Positions 1 to 10,087 of a DNA stretch of 48,657 bases are shown here, one piece after another. The notes beneath the pieces are model-generated. The model saw nothing but the letters and a program-made list of their open reading frames with translations, was not told the DNA's origin and made no database searches. How positions within the stretch are numbered: position 1 is the first letter of the stretch; the number at the start of each line of letters is the position of its first letter. This DNA is from Burkholderiales bacterium (lineage in GTDB: Bacteria > Pseudomonadota > Gammaproteobacteria > Burkholderiales > Burkholderiaceae_C). The position numbers were made by a program, and so were the translations under genes. Where the stretch lies: NCBI GenBank assembly GCA_028864885.1, contig JAGWLR010000016.1:1-48657 (forward strand), written 5' to 3'.

Positions 1-607
1 GGCGCGCACGGGGTCGAAATCAACGAACCACGACTTGAATAATGCTTGGGCGATGGCTTCGAGGGTGGCGTTGGCTTCGCGCAGGATGGAGATTCGTTCG
101 TCGAGACAACCCAGCGTATCTGCAATGTTTTTCTGCACACACAACGCTGGGCAGGGGACTTGAAAGTCCTCAATCATCCCCTTGGTCAGCGCATTTCTCG
201 TAGCCCCTGCAGCGGCCAATCCCATCATTAGGTGTTGCTGCTGTGGAGACGCCAGAAAGTATCGAAGAAATCGAGCGTCGAAATCTCGCTGTGTTGGTCG
301 AATGATTGCTACATGTTGGTTCACCCGCGCCGGAACAAACTGCTCAGGTGCTTGACATACGCGAGCAACCGAGTCGCCAGTGATGTTCAACAGGACATCG
401 CCAGCCTTGACCGAAACGCCTTCCAGTTTTCTTGCCTGGTCTTCACTGATGTAAACAAGCCCAGACGAGGAGAATCCATCGTTGTGGACGTTTTGGCTTC
501 GAATCAGTCTGACTGGGCCTTGATTAAGGTAGACATCTTTGCCGCCTTTTGGAGTGGCTCCACTACCAATCTTTTCGCAACAATCTCCCAATCGCTTGAT
601 TGGCCAC

Positions 608-618
<11 letters not shown>
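1..618 (-). CDS. hsdS: Type I restriction-modification specificity subunit HsdS (partial, 3' end off window)
   Basis: This is the DNA-recognition subunit of a type I restriction-modification complex; it carries two target-recognition domains that choose the methylated and cut sequence. The 206 visible codons run from an ATG at 618 to the left edge without a stop. They start with the usual HsdS pattern ([16 protein letters not shown]), continue through one target-recognition domain ([16 protein letters not shown]) and reach the helical spacer ([15 protein letters not shown], then [13 protein letters not shown]), the typical midpoint of the family. The second recognition domain should lie beyond position 1. 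The ATG overlaps the end of hsdM by 11 bases, so the two are probably translated together. The recognised DNA sequence cannot be predicted from this half. Confidence 0.93.
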
Positions 619-2170
<1,552 letters not shown>

Positions 2171-2409
2171 GGCCAAAAGTCTACTGATGAATCAGCCGAT
2201 TATCCGGTCAGGCTGGGCTGTCCTGCTTTCTGACGCCGGCCCAGGGGGTGCGCAAGCATCCCGCTGCATGTGAGACTGATCCCCACCACATTGACACCCG
2301 TAGTAATCCGTGAAGTTCAGCCGAAGGGGCCTATGCCCTGGATGGGGGCGAAACACAACTTGGTGTGGCAGCGCTGGCTTCGCGCTGATCTTTGCCACAG
2401 AATGGGCGG

Positions 2410-3402
2410 ATGTCAGACATCCGCATTGCTGAGTTCATTGGCCGTCACCTTCAGCATTTGACGGTGCAAAGAAGACTGGCCGCGCGCACCGTGGCCATGT
2501 ACCAAGAGGCCCTGGCACGCCTGCAAGGGTTTTGCGACAAGGAAGGCCTGCTGGCGTTGGATCAGGTGCGCCCCCACCACGTGCGAGGCTGGATTGCCCG
2601 CCTGCACGCCCAGGGCCTGGGCCCTCGCAGCATTGCCATCACCCTGTCGGCCTGGCGGGGCCTGTGGCACTGGCTGGGCAAAGAAGGGCTGACCACGCTG
2701 AATCCGGTGGACGGCATCAAGGCCCCCAAGGCCCCCAAGCCTCTGCCCAAAGCCTTGGCTGTCGACCAAGCCGTGGCACTGGCCGAGGCACCGCCTTTGC
2801 CCACTCGCCACACCAAACGAGACGAGGCCGAAGCCCCTTGGCTGCATGCGCGCGATCAAGCCATGATCGAACTGCTCTACAGCAGCGGTTTGCGCAGCGC
2901 CGAGCTGTTGGGGCTGGACGTGAACGCCTCAGCCCAAGCAGCAGGCTGGATCGACTGGCAATGCGCTGAAGCGCACGTCCTGGGCAAGGGCAGCAAGCGG
3001 CGGCTGGTGCCTGTGGGAAAGGCCGCGATGACGGCCCTGCAAGCCTGGCTGTCGGTTCGCGACCAATTGACCTTGCCCAAGGATGAGGCCCTGTTCATCA
3101 GCCGCCTGGGCACCCGCCTCACGCCCATGCAACTGCGCAACCGGCTCAAGCAAATCGGTCAACAGGCCGGCCTGCCGACGCACGTGCATCCGCACATGTT
3201 GCGCCACAGCTTTGCCAGCCACCTGCTGCAGTCCAGTGGCGATCTGCGCGCCGTGCAGGAACTGCTGGGCCACGCCCACATCAGCACCACCCAGGTCTAT
3301 ACCAAGCTGGATTTTCAGCACCTGGCCAAGGTGTACGACGCCGCGCACCCGCGTGCCAAGCCCCGGGCGACCCCGCTGGCAACGGATGACGCCGACGAGT
3401 GA
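2410..3402 (+). CDS. xerC: Tyrosine recombinase, XerC type
   Basis: This 330-residue site-specific recombinase probably resolves chromosome dimers at dif together with XerD. The N-terminal SAM-like core-binding domain (about residues 5-90) is followed by a catalytic domain with the full set of active residues: Arg in SSGLRSAEL, Lys in GKGSKRR, His-x-x-Arg in HPHMLRHSF, His in LLGHAHIST and the nucleophile Tyr in TQVYTKLD. The spacing and the C-terminal DFQHLAKVYDAAHPRA fit XerC rather than a phage integrase. I chose the ATG at 2410; an in-frame TTG at 2392 is less likely. It is not next to dapF, its usual neighbour in many proteobacteria. No att sites or phage genes surround it, so a housekeeping role is favoured; the C-versus-D assignment is by overall similarity only. 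Confidence 0.88.
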   Translation: MSDIRIAEFIGRHLQHLTVQRRLAARTVAMYQEALARLQGFCDKEGLLALDQVRPHHVRGWIARLHAQGLGPRSIAITLSAWRGLWHWLGKEGLTTLNPVDGIKAPKAPKPLPKALAVDQAVALAEAPPLPTRHTKRDEAEAPWLHARDQAMIELLYSSGLRSAELLGLDVNASAQAAGWIDWQCAEAHVLGKGSKRRLVPVGKAAMTALQAWLSVRDQLTLPKDEALFISRLGTRLTPMQLRNRLKQIGQQAGLPTHVHPHMLRHSFASHLLQSSGDLRAVQELLGHAHISTTQVYTKLDFQHLAKVYDAAHPRAKPRATPLATDDADE

Positions 3403-3429
3403 GCGCCACCCGGCTACACTGCCCGCGAC

Positions 3430-4566
3430 ATGAACACCCTCCCCCGCCTGCACTGGGCCGACGACAACGGCACGCACGACGCCCTGTGGCGCTCTGAAGC
3501 GGCGGTGCCACCCCACGCCCGGGTGGTGTTGGCCGACGATCGCTTGCCGGCAGACCGCGCCTACAAGTTGGCTTGTGAGGGCACCGCGCTGCTGTGGCAG
3601 GGTGACTTTCAAAACGCTCGCCACCTGCTGCAAGCCTTGACGCGGCGACTGGATCGCAAGCCCGCGCGTCGCCCCTCGGCGGCCATGTCACCCGCACAGG
3701 CCTTTCACGCGCATCGACAACAGCAAGGCCATCGGGCTCGCATCCTGGGCATGGTGTTGATCCCGCTGGATGCCGACTACTCGGTGCCCTTGCGGCGCGC
3801 CCCGGATGTCCGCCAAGCCTGCCTGGAAGCCTATGGCCCGGCCAGCGAGCCGTCTGTGGTGTCACTGCGAGAGTTGCTCAGCCTGATTGGGGCCCACGAA
3901 TGGCGCAAAAAGGGCGTGGAGGTGGCGGCGCTGCACGCCCGTATCCACCCGCATTACGGCGTGTTTTCGCCATTGCGAGGCGAATACATCGACCTGGTAG
4001 CGCAAGCCCCTTTGCCCACCGACACCTCGATCGCCTTCGACATTGGCACCGGCAGCGGCGTGCTGGCTGCGGTGCTGGCCCGCAGGGGCGTAGCGCACAT
4101 CATCGGCACGGACCAATCCGATCGCGCCCTGGCCTGCGCCCGCGACAACCTGTCGCGCCTGAAGCTGCTTGAGCCGCCGGTCACGCTGCTGAAGACCGAT
4201 CTGTTCCCGCCGGGGCAAGCGCCCCTGATCGTCTGCAACCCGCCGTGGGTGCCAGCGCGACCGAGCTCGCCCATTGAATACGCGGTCTACGACCCCGACA
4301 GCGCCATGCTGCGTGGCTTTCTGCAGGGGCTCAAAGCCCACCACAGCCCCGGTGGCGAAGGCTGGCTGATCCTGTCTGACCTGGCCGAGCACCTGGGGCT
4401 GCGCTCACGCGACACCCTGCTGGGCTGGATCGAAGCCGCCGGCCTGCGGGTGATCGATCGGCTCGACGCCAGGCCCCGTCACCCCAAGGCTCAGGATCCG
4501 CACGACCCTCTGCACCGGGCCCGGGCGGCAGAAGTCACGTCTTTGTGGCGGCTGGCTTCAGCCTGA
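3430..4566 (+). CDS. Class I SAM-dependent methyltransferase with NPPW motif
   Basis: The 378-residue protein has an N-terminal region of about 190 residues I do not recognise and a C-terminal Rossmann methyltransferase domain. That domain shows motif I DIGTGSGVLAAVLA, an acidic residue after the next strand (IIGTDQSD) and NPPW (LIVCNPPWVPA). An NPPY/NPPW tetrapeptide is typical of enzymes that methylate amino groups of glutamine, adenine or guanine, such as PrmC/HemK and RlmG. The substrate cannot be named here. The gene starts 27 bases after xerC on the same strand and is followed by another methyltransferase gene, so a three-gene transcript is possible. No signal peptide or membrane segment is seen, so it should be cytoplasmic. 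Confidence 0.82.
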   Translation: MNTLPRLHWADDNGTHDALWRSEAAVPPHARVVLADDRLPADRAYKLACEGTALLWQGDFQNARHLLQALTRRLDRKPARRPSAAMSPAQAFHAHRQQQGHRARILGMVLIPLDADYSVPLRRAPDVRQACLEAYGPASEPSVVSLRELLSLIGAHEWRKKGVEVAALHARIHPHYGVFSPLRGEYIDLVAQAPLPTDTSIAFDIGTGSGVLAAVLARRGVAHIIGTDQSDRALACARDNLSRLKLLEPPVTLLKTDLFPPGQAPLIVCNPPWVPARPSSPIEYAVYDPDSAMLRGFLQGLKAHHSPGGEGWLILSDLAEHLGLRSRDTLLGWIEAAGLRVIDRLDARPRHPKAQDPHDPLHRARAAEVTSLWRLASA

Positions 4567-4654
4567 AGCAGGAATCGGCAAGCCAGCCCCACAGAAGACC
4601 CCGGGTGTTGGACAATCGAGGGTTTTGCACCCGTCTCCTGCATTGGTCACCGCC

Positions 4655-5887
4655 ATGAAAATCATCACCCTTCGCGAAGGCAAAGAGCGCTCGCTGCTGC
4701 GTCAACATCCCTGGGTGTTCCAGGGCAGCATCGCCAAGGGCGGCGCCGACCTCGGCGAAACCGTGCGGGTGCAGTCTCACGATGGCCGGTTTCTGGCCTG
4801 GGCCGCCTTCAGCCCCAGCTCGCAGATTCGGGTTCGGGCCTGGAGCTTTGATGAGGCCGAACGCATCGACGCCGCGTTTTTCCAGCGCCGGGTGCAACAG
4901 GCCATCGAGTTGCGCCGCCGCCTGGGCATCGATAGCAATGGCATCCGCCTGATTCATGGCGAAGCCGACAGCCTGCCCGGCCTGATCGTGGATCAGTATG
5001 ACGACATCCTCAGCGCCCAGTTTCTGAGTGCCGGCACCGAGCGCTGGAAAGATGCCATCGCCGACGCCCTGGTCGCAGCCACCGGCTGCCCCTACATTTA
5101 CGAGCGCTCGGACTCCGGCGTACGCGGCCTGGAAGGGCTGGCGCCCGTGACCGGCTGGTTGCGGCACCCCGAAACCTTTGAAGGGTACGCCGACGGCAAC
5201 CGCCGCAGCACCGAAGTCACCATCACCGAAAACGGCTGGAAGCTGACGCTGGACGTGGCCGAAGGCCACAAAACCGGCTACTACCTGGACCAACGCGACA
5301 ACCGCGGCCTGTTTGCCAAACTGGTCAAGCAGTTTCAATGCAAGACCGTGCTGAACTGTTACAGCTACACGGGCGGCTTCAGCGTGGCTGCGCTCGAAGG
5401 CGGGGCCACTGAGGTGACCAGTGTGGATTCGTCCGGCCCGGCCCTGGCACGCGCCAATGCCCACGTGACGCTGAACGGCTACGAAGCAAGCGCTCACACC
5501 GCCTTGGATGCCGACGTGAACGGCACCCTGCGCCGCTTCATCAAGGAAGGCCGCACGTTTGACGCCATCGTGCTCGACCCGCCCAAGTTCGCGCCCAGCG
5601 CCGCCCATGCCGACCGTGCCAGCCGCGCCTACAAGGACATCAATCGGCTGGCCTTCAAGCTGCTCAACCCCGGCGGCTTGCTGTTGACCTTCTCGTGCTC
5701 CGGCGGCATCGGTGCCGAGTTGTTCCACAAAATCGTCGCCGGTGCAGGGATGGATGCGCAAGTGAACGCTTACATCATCAAGCGACTCGAAGCCACGCCA
5801 GACCACCCCACCACCGTCACCTTCCCCGAAGGCGAGTATTTGAAGGGATTGGTACTTGTCCGAAAAAACGAAAGTTTAGTTGCCTAA
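4655..5887 (+). CDS. rlmI: 23S rRNA (cytosine-C5) methyltransferase, RlmI-like
   Basis: The predicted role is SAM-dependent C5 methylation of a cytosine in 23S rRNA (C1962 in E. coli). The 410-residue protein has an N-terminal PUA RNA-binding domain (about residues 1-80, beginning MKIITLREGKERSLLRQHPW), the EEHAD-type middle segment with KTGYYLDQRDNR, and a Rossmann domain with LNCYSYTGGFSVAAL and the catalytic-side motif VLDPPKF. A TFSCSGGI motif with Cys near the C terminus is also typical of this family. I chose the ATG at 4655 because the PUA domain starts there; an in-frame TTG at 4625 has no domain support. An inverted repeat CGGGTG...CACCCG (4602-4633) lies in the leader with no clear function. 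Confidence 0.9.
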   Translation: MKIITLREGKERSLLRQHPWVFQGSIAKGGADLGETVRVQSHDGRFLAWAAFSPSSQIRVRAWSFDEAERIDAAFFQRRVQQAIELRRRLGIDSNGIRLIHGEADSLPGLIVDQYDDILSAQFLSAGTERWKDAIADALVAATGCPYIYERSDSGVRGLEGLAPVTGWLRHPETFEGYADGNRRSTEVTITENGWKLTLDVAEGHKTGYYLDQRDNRGLFAKLVKQFQCKTVLNCYSYTGGFSVAALEGGATEVTSVDSSGPALARANAHVTLNGYEASAHTALDADVNGTLRRFIKEGRTFDAIVLDPPKFAPSAAHADRASRAYKDINRLAFKLLNPGGLLLTFSCSGGIGAELFHKIVAGAGMDAQVNAYIIKRLEATPDHPTTVTFPEGEYLKGLVLVRKNESLVA

Positions 5888-5952
5888 ACTGAAGTCCCGA
5901 TGTCGTGATACACCCTCCCGGTTGACATATTGCCGGCCCATAATCCGCCCAT

Positions 5953-5976
5953 ACACATTTGTAACAATCATTGTGT
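5953..5976. promoter_or_regulatory. Nested inverted repeats just upstream of an AraC-family gene
   Basis: Three overlapping symmetrical elements lie 7-30 bases before the ATG at 5983: outer arms ACACA (5953-5957) and TGTGT (5972-5976), an inner TTGTAACAA (5959-5967), and ACAATCATTGT (5964-5974), which is a perfect palindrome around C. Their position over the expected leader and ribosome site suggests an operator for autoregulation. This is inference; no known binding site is claimed. Confidence 0.4.
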
Positions 5977-5982
5977 CGGGCC

Positions 5983-7077
5983 ATGAACAACAAAGTCAGC
6001 AGTCAAAAAAGCAGCAATTGGGATGGTCGCCGTAGCATCGTCACGGCCCGCATCCTGACCCAGGTTGGTGTCGAACAGGGGGCCGATCTCGATGCCCTTC
6101 TGGCCCAAACGGGTATCAGTCGATCCATGCTGGACGACGACCAAGCCGAGTTGGACACGGCCCAGGAAATCCAGCTGATCCGCAACCTGGTTCAGGCCTT
6201 GCCACACATTCCCACGCTGGGGCTGATTGCCGGCAGCCGTCACCGCCTGCACACCTATGGCCTGTGGGGCTATGCCGTGGTCAGCAGTCCGACCTGGGGC
6301 AGCGCGATCAACATGGCTTCGCGCATGATGAGCCAGACCATTTTGCTGACCCGGCACCGGGTGGACCGCGTCGGCGACCAACTCATCGCCAGCTTCGAGT
6401 CGGATCACATCCCGGTCGACATCCGCCCCTTCGTGGTCGATCGCGATCGGGCCTGCGCCGTCACCCTGCAGCGCGAGATCATCGGGCAGCCCATCCCCTA
6501 CACCGAAGTGCGGATGCAGCGCCCCGAACCCGCCCCCGAGCAGGTGGTGGCCTATACCGACCTGTTTGGCATCCGACCCACGTTCGGGCACGCCCAAGAC
6601 AGCGGGGTGTTCAAGGCCGATATCCTCAACCAACCCCTGGCCACCCCCGTGAGCCAGACGGTCAATCACTGCGAGCAGATGTGCCGCCAGTTGATCGAGG
6701 CCCGCTACCAGCACACCGGCGTGGTGGCCCAGGTGCGCGACCGCCTGCTGCGCACCCCGGGTCGCATCCCCGACATGGAAGACATCGCCGCCGAGATGCA
6801 CATGACCTCGCGCACCTTGCGCCGCCACCTCACGGCCGAAGGCAAGACTTTCCGCTGCCTGCTGGAAGAAGTGCGCTCAACCCTGGCCGAAGAGTTGATG
6901 ACTCGCGCCAACCTGACGCACGGCGAAATCGCCCAGCGCTTGGGCTATGCCGATGTCACCACCTTCATCGAAGCCTTTCGGCGCTGGAAGGGCATGCCGC
7001 CCAGCGAATTCCGCCGGGCGCAGGGCCTACCGGGCTACACCCGTCGCAGCCCCCAGTGGAGCGCGGTGCTGAACTGA
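5983..7077 (+). CDS. AraC-family transcriptional regulator with N-terminal Arabinose_bd-type domain
   Basis: This 364-residue DNA-binding regulator has an N-terminal ligand-sensing domain of the type found in OruR/ArgR-like AraC proteins (about residues 20-200, with LGLIAGSRHRLHTYGLWGYA) and a C-terminal double helix-turn-helix (about residues 255-350). The second HTH shows the AraC signature IAQRLGYADVTTFIEAFRRW. I chose the ATG at 5983 over a TTG at 5971. The ribosome site is weak and overlaps a set of inverted repeats, which hints at self-regulation. It is followed by an HDOD gene on the same strand after 138 bases. The effector and target genes are unknown; family members often control catabolism of amino acids or lipids. 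Confidence 0.88.
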   Translation: MNNKVSSQKSSNWDGRRSIVTARILTQVGVEQGADLDALLAQTGISRSMLDDDQAELDTAQEIQLIRNLVQALPHIPTLGLIAGSRHRLHTYGLWGYAVVSSPTWGSAINMASRMMSQTILLTRHRVDRVGDQLIASFESDHIPVDIRPFVVDRDRACAVTLQREIIGQPIPYTEVRMQRPEPAPEQVVAYTDLFGIRPTFGHAQDSGVFKADILNQPLATPVSQTVNHCEQMCRQLIEARYQHTGVVAQVRDRLLRTPGRIPDMEDIAAEMHMTSRTLRRHLTAEGKTFRCLLEEVRSTLAEELMTRANLTHGEIAQRLGYADVTTFIEAFRRWKGMPPSEFRRAQGLPGYTRRSPQWSAVLN

Positions 7078-7215
7078 CCCACCGCCCCCATTGCCAAATG
7101 CAAGATCGGTAACGTCCGTGATCGATTCGAGATAGCGGGTCATTCACGGGCTTCTTTCCACTTTGCGAGATGGCGTGCTCGGCCTAGACTGGTGTTCACT
7201 GAGGTGAATCCGTCC

Positions 7216-8052
7216 ATGAGCATTGCCCCCCAACTGCGAAATCTCAATATCGACCTGCCGGCCTGTCCCAACACGCTGGTGAAGCTGTCACTGCTGATGG
7301 CCGATGAGGATGCGTCCATCGACCAGATGGCCGCGCTGATCGAAACCGACATGGCCTTGTCGGCCGCCATCGTGCGGACCGTCAACTCCGCGCTGTTCGG
7401 CTTGCTCAAGCGGGTCGAAAGCGTCCACGATGGCATTCGCTACCTGGGCATGGCGCAGGTAGCCGGTTTGACCTATGAAATTGGCTTGCGCGGGGCCTTC
7501 CCCCCCAGCCCTTTGCTGCAAAACATCTGGGATCGCGCTGGCGTGCGTGGGCTGGCCATGGGCCGCATCGCGCGGCAGATGGATCTGGATCCCTGGCATG
7601 CCCACACCTTGGGCCTGTTTGCCGAAAGCGGCCGGGCGGTGTTGATCGCCTACGATCGCCAACGCTATGCCAACCTCACGGCCGAACAAGACGAGGCCTT
7701 GCTGTGCGCCGCAGAAATCGAAGCTTTCGGGGTCAGCCATTCGGCCTTGGGCGCTGCCTTGTGCCAGGCCTGGGGGCTGTCAAAAGACATTTCAGACGGG
7801 GTACGCGCCCGTCCTCATGCGCCCAGTCAATGGGCATCCGAACGTCCCGGGGTACAAAAGCTGCTGGCCATCGGCGCCGCCGTCGATGCACTGCTGCTCA
7901 ATCCTTTGACCATGGACAACCCGTCAGAAGTCTGGACCGATCTGCGCCCCATCATCGACCAGGTGGGCCTGAACTTCCAGGCCTTTCAGATGGCCACGTC
8001 GCGAGTGGTGGATCGACTCAACCTCCCGCAGGACAGCGCCATCGGGCACTGA
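7216..8052 (+). CDS. HDOD-domain signalling protein
   Basis: The 278-residue protein is a stand-alone HDOD domain, a catalytically inactive relative of HD phosphohydrolases used as a protein-interaction module in signalling. The core is recognisable: CPNTLVKLSLLMADEDASI, then ALSAAIVRTVNSALFGL and IRYLGMAQVAGL (about residues 15-90). The metal-binding HD pair of active enzymes is not evident. The ATG at 7216 has GAGGTG about ten bases upstream; an in-frame GTG at 7192 is less likely. Other signalling genes follow nearby. In other bacteria HDOD proteins affect motility, biofilm or cyclic di-GMP circuits, but no partner can be named here. Confidence 0.85.
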   Translation: MSIAPQLRNLNIDLPACPNTLVKLSLLMADEDASIDQMAALIETDMALSAAIVRTVNSALFGLLKRVESVHDGIRYLGMAQVAGLTYEIGLRGAFPPSPLLQNIWDRAGVRGLAMGRIARQMDLDPWHAHTLGLFAESGRAVLIAYDRQRYANLTAEQDEALLCAAEIEAFGVSHSALGAALCQAWGLSKDISDGVRARPHAPSQWASERPGVQKLLAIGAAVDALLLNPLTMDNPSEVWTDLRPIIDQVGLNFQAFQMATSRVVDRLNLPQDSAIGH

Positions 8053-8082
8053 CGGCGCCGCCCACAACTACCCCCTCAGCGA

Positions 8083-8661
8083 TCACTGCTTGATCGCTTC
8101 GATCTGGATCACCAGCTTCACCTCATCCGGAATACCGAAGTTGAGGCCATAAGTCATACCAAAGGCGCTGCGCTGGATGGTGGTTTCGGCATCACCGCCG
8201 CAAACCTCACGCTGGAGCTTGGGATTCATGTAGCAGTTATAGGACGTCATCTTGATCGTCACCGGCTGGCTCTTGCCCAGCAAGGTCAAGGTGCCCGCCA
8301 CCGAGCTCAACTTGTCGCCATCAAACGTCAGCTTGTCACCCACAAAGGTAGCCTTCGGAAACACTGACGAATTGAAGAAGGCATCGCTACGCAAGTGAGC
8401 CTCGAACGCGGGCGTGCCGGTGCTGATCGAACCCGTGTCGATCGTCACCTCGACCTTGCCGGTCTTGGCTGCGCGATCGAGGATGATGGTGCCCGACTTC
8501 TTGTCAAAGCGCCCCCGGTTGGTCGAGGTGCCAAAGTGCTTGGCCTCGAAGGTCACGAAGGTGTGAGTGGGATCGATCACGAAGGTTTCGGGAGCGGCCA
8601 TGGCCACACCAGAGCCCAGCAGCGAAGCGAGCACAACGGATTGAATGACGGTACGGTTCAT
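8083..8661 (-). CDS. yceI: YceI-family periplasmic protein (copy 1)
   Basis: The 192-residue protein is a predicted secreted YceI-like beta-barrel that binds a polyisoprenoid or similar amphipathic ligand. A signal peptide of about 22 residues (hydrophobic SVVLASLLGSG, cleaved near AMA-APE) is followed by the family hallmarks FVIDPTHTFVTFEAKHFG, GRFDKKSGTI, FFNSSVFPKATF and a C-terminal FGIPDEVKLVIQIEA strand. It has two cysteines (NCY and EVCGG) that could pair in the periplasm. The ATG at 8661 has AGGAGT at good spacing. It is the third gene of a cytochrome b561 / YceI / YceI set, resembling the yceJ-yceI pair of E. coli. It converges with the HDOD gene. Confidence 0.92.
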   Translation of the reverse strand: MNRTVIQSVVLASLLGSGVAMAAPETFVIDPTHTFVTFEAKHFGTSTNRGRFDKKSGTIILDRAAKTGKVEVTIDTGSISTGTPAFEAHLRSDAFFNSSVFPKATFVGDKLTFDGDKLSSVAGTLTLLGKSQPVTIKMTSYNCYMNPKLQREVCGGDAETTIQRSAFGMTYGLNFGIPDEVKLVIQIEAIKQ

Positions 8662-8720
8662 GGAAAGACTCCTGTTTCGCAAAGATTGCGGATGAGAACA
8701 CTGGGTTGAAGAAACCGGCA

Positions 8721-9293
8721 TCACAGGGCGGGCACGCCTTGCAATACCAACTTGAACTTGACTTGGACATCGTTGGCCACCACCGAGGGGTCGGCCCAAT
8801 CGCCATCGCCCACCTTGAAGTCCAGGCGTTTGAGGGTGAAAGCGCCGGTGACCGTGCTCAGGCCCTGGGCCTGAGTCAACTGCACGGGCACCGCCAGATC
8901 ATGGGTCTGCCCCTTGATGCTGAGCCTGCCCTGCACCTCGAACTTGCCTGCGCCCAGCCCCTTGATGGCCGAAGACTGAAACGTGGCTTTCGGGAAGTGC
9001 GCCGTGTTGAACCACTCTGGCTTGACCAGCTCGACGTCGGTGTCGGGGTTCACGGCCACGCTGCCCAGGTCGATCTGAATCGCCACGTGGCTGGTCTGCG
9101 GCTGCTTGGGATCGAACGCCAATTGCGCATTGAAAGCCTTGAAGCGCCCGTTGAGCGGCACCCCCAGTTGCTTGGCCACAAAGGTGATTTCACTGGACGC
9201 GGGCACCAAGGTTTGCGGCGCAGCTTGCGCAGCCGCCGACCAACCTGCCAGACCCAAGGCCATCACGGCCAGCGTGGACGAAATGCGAGACAT
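8721..9293 (-). CDS. YceI-family periplasmic protein (copy 2)
   Basis: This second YceI-like protein of 190 residues has a signal peptide (ALGLAGWSAAAQAA, cleavage near AQA-APQ) and a lipocalin-like YceI domain (ITFVAKQLGVPLNGRFKAF, WFNTAHFPKATF, LSIKGQTHDLAVPV). It differs clearly from the copy downstream, so the two are old paralogs rather than a recent duplication; it lacks the two cysteines of the other. The ATG at 9293 is preceded by AAGGAG at good spacing. It lies 16 bases after the cytochrome b561 gene and 59 bases before the other yceI, consistent with one transcript. The ligand is unknown, though quinone-like isoprenoids are plausible given the cytochrome. Confidence 0.9.
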   Translation of the reverse strand: MSRISSTLAVMALGLAGWSAAAQAAPQTLVPASSEITFVAKQLGVPLNGRFKAFNAQLAFDPKQPQTSHVAIQIDLGSVAVNPDTDVELVKPEWFNTAHFPKATFQSSAIKGLGAGKFEVQGRLSIKGQTHDLAVPVQLTQAQGLSTVTGAFTLKRLDFKVGDGDWADPSVVANDVQVKFKLVLQGVPAL

Positions 9294-9309
9294 GTTCCAA
9301 CTCCTTGAA

Positions 9310-9885
9310 TCAAGCGCGCCCGGGGCGCATGCGGTTCAACAACCCATCTTTGTCGATCAGCTGGTGTTTGATGACCGCCACGACGTGCAGCCCCACCAGG
9401 CCGATCAGGCTGAAGGCCGCCACCGAATGCAACTCGATGAAGACCTCGGCCAGTTGCTTGTTGGGCGCCACCAGATCCGGCAGGGGCAGCACGCCGAACC
9501 AGACAATCTGATAGCCCTTGGCCGAGCTGTACGCCCATCCGGCCAACGGCACGACGAAGAACAGCAGATACATCAGGTGGTGGGTGGCGTGATGCGCCAC
9601 CTGCTGCCAACGCGGCATCAGCTTCTGGATGCGCTCGGGCAAGGCCGGCGGCGGACTGATCAGGCGCCAGCCCAGACGGATCGCCGACAGCAGCAAGATC
9701 GAGATGCCTGCCCACTTGTGCCAGTTGATCAGCTTGAGTTTGGCGGGGGACAGCGGCATGTCGTCTAGAAACAGCCCCACTGCAAACGCCGTCAGGATCG
9801 CCAGGGCCAAAACCCAGTGCAGGATCATGGCCAAGGCGGTGTAGCGCGGCTCGTTTGCGGTGTCATCAACGGGTGAGCGAGTCAT
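9310..9885 (-). CDS. Cytochrome b561-family membrane protein
   Basis: The 191-residue protein is a predicted four-helix di-heme cytochrome b of the inner membrane that moves electrons between quinol and a periplasmic acceptor. Helices are visible at about residues 17-40 (ILHWVLALAILTAFAVG), 55-75 (WHKWAGISILLLSAIRLGW), 95-120 (YLLFFVVPLAGWAYS) and 150-175 (FSLIGLVGLHVVAVIKH). Candidate heme ligands are the histidines in ILHWVL, WHKWAG, THHLMY and GLHVVA. I chose the ATG at 9885, which has AGGAG eight bases upstream, over a distal start at 10011. It heads an operon with two yceI genes, the same pairing as yceJ-yceI in E. coli. It is divergent from the GGDEF pair. Confidence 0.9.
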   Translation of the reverse strand: MTRSPVDDTANEPRYTALAMILHWVLALAILTAFAVGLFLDDMPLSPAKLKLINWHKWAGISILLLSAIRLGWRLISPPPALPERIQKLMPRWQQVAHHATHHLMYLLFFVVPLAGWAYSSAKGYQIVWFGVLPLPDLVAPNKQLAEVFIELHSVAAFSLIGLVGLHVVAVIKHQLIDKDGLLNRMRPGRA

Positions 9886-10087
9886 GGTGGGGGCTCCTGG
9901 TGGGCAACTCTGGGGCTGCCATGGGTTGAAGATTAATGGGGCAAGACGCCGCCGAGGTTGCACCTCGTTCACGTCTGATTTCAATAAATTTGAATGGTCA
10001 TAGAGGGACATCGACGGAACAGGCTGTCCTCAAGACCCAGAAAAAACGGTCGAAATGCTTGAACGATGCACCGCATCGCGATCAACC

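Noticed and set aside
2410-3402. The tyrosine recombinase as a phage or island integrase
   Set aside because: Its sequence fits XerC, and no attachment sites, tRNA or mobile genes are seen around it.
4535-5806. A 423-codon open frame on the minus strand opposite the RlmI-like gene
   Set aside because: No recognisable domain; the plus-strand protein has a full PUA and methyltransferase architecture.
5922-5946. TTGACA followed by a CATAAT-like sequence as a promoter of the AraC-family gene
   Set aside because: The spacing is only about 11-13 bases, too short for a sigma-70 promoter.
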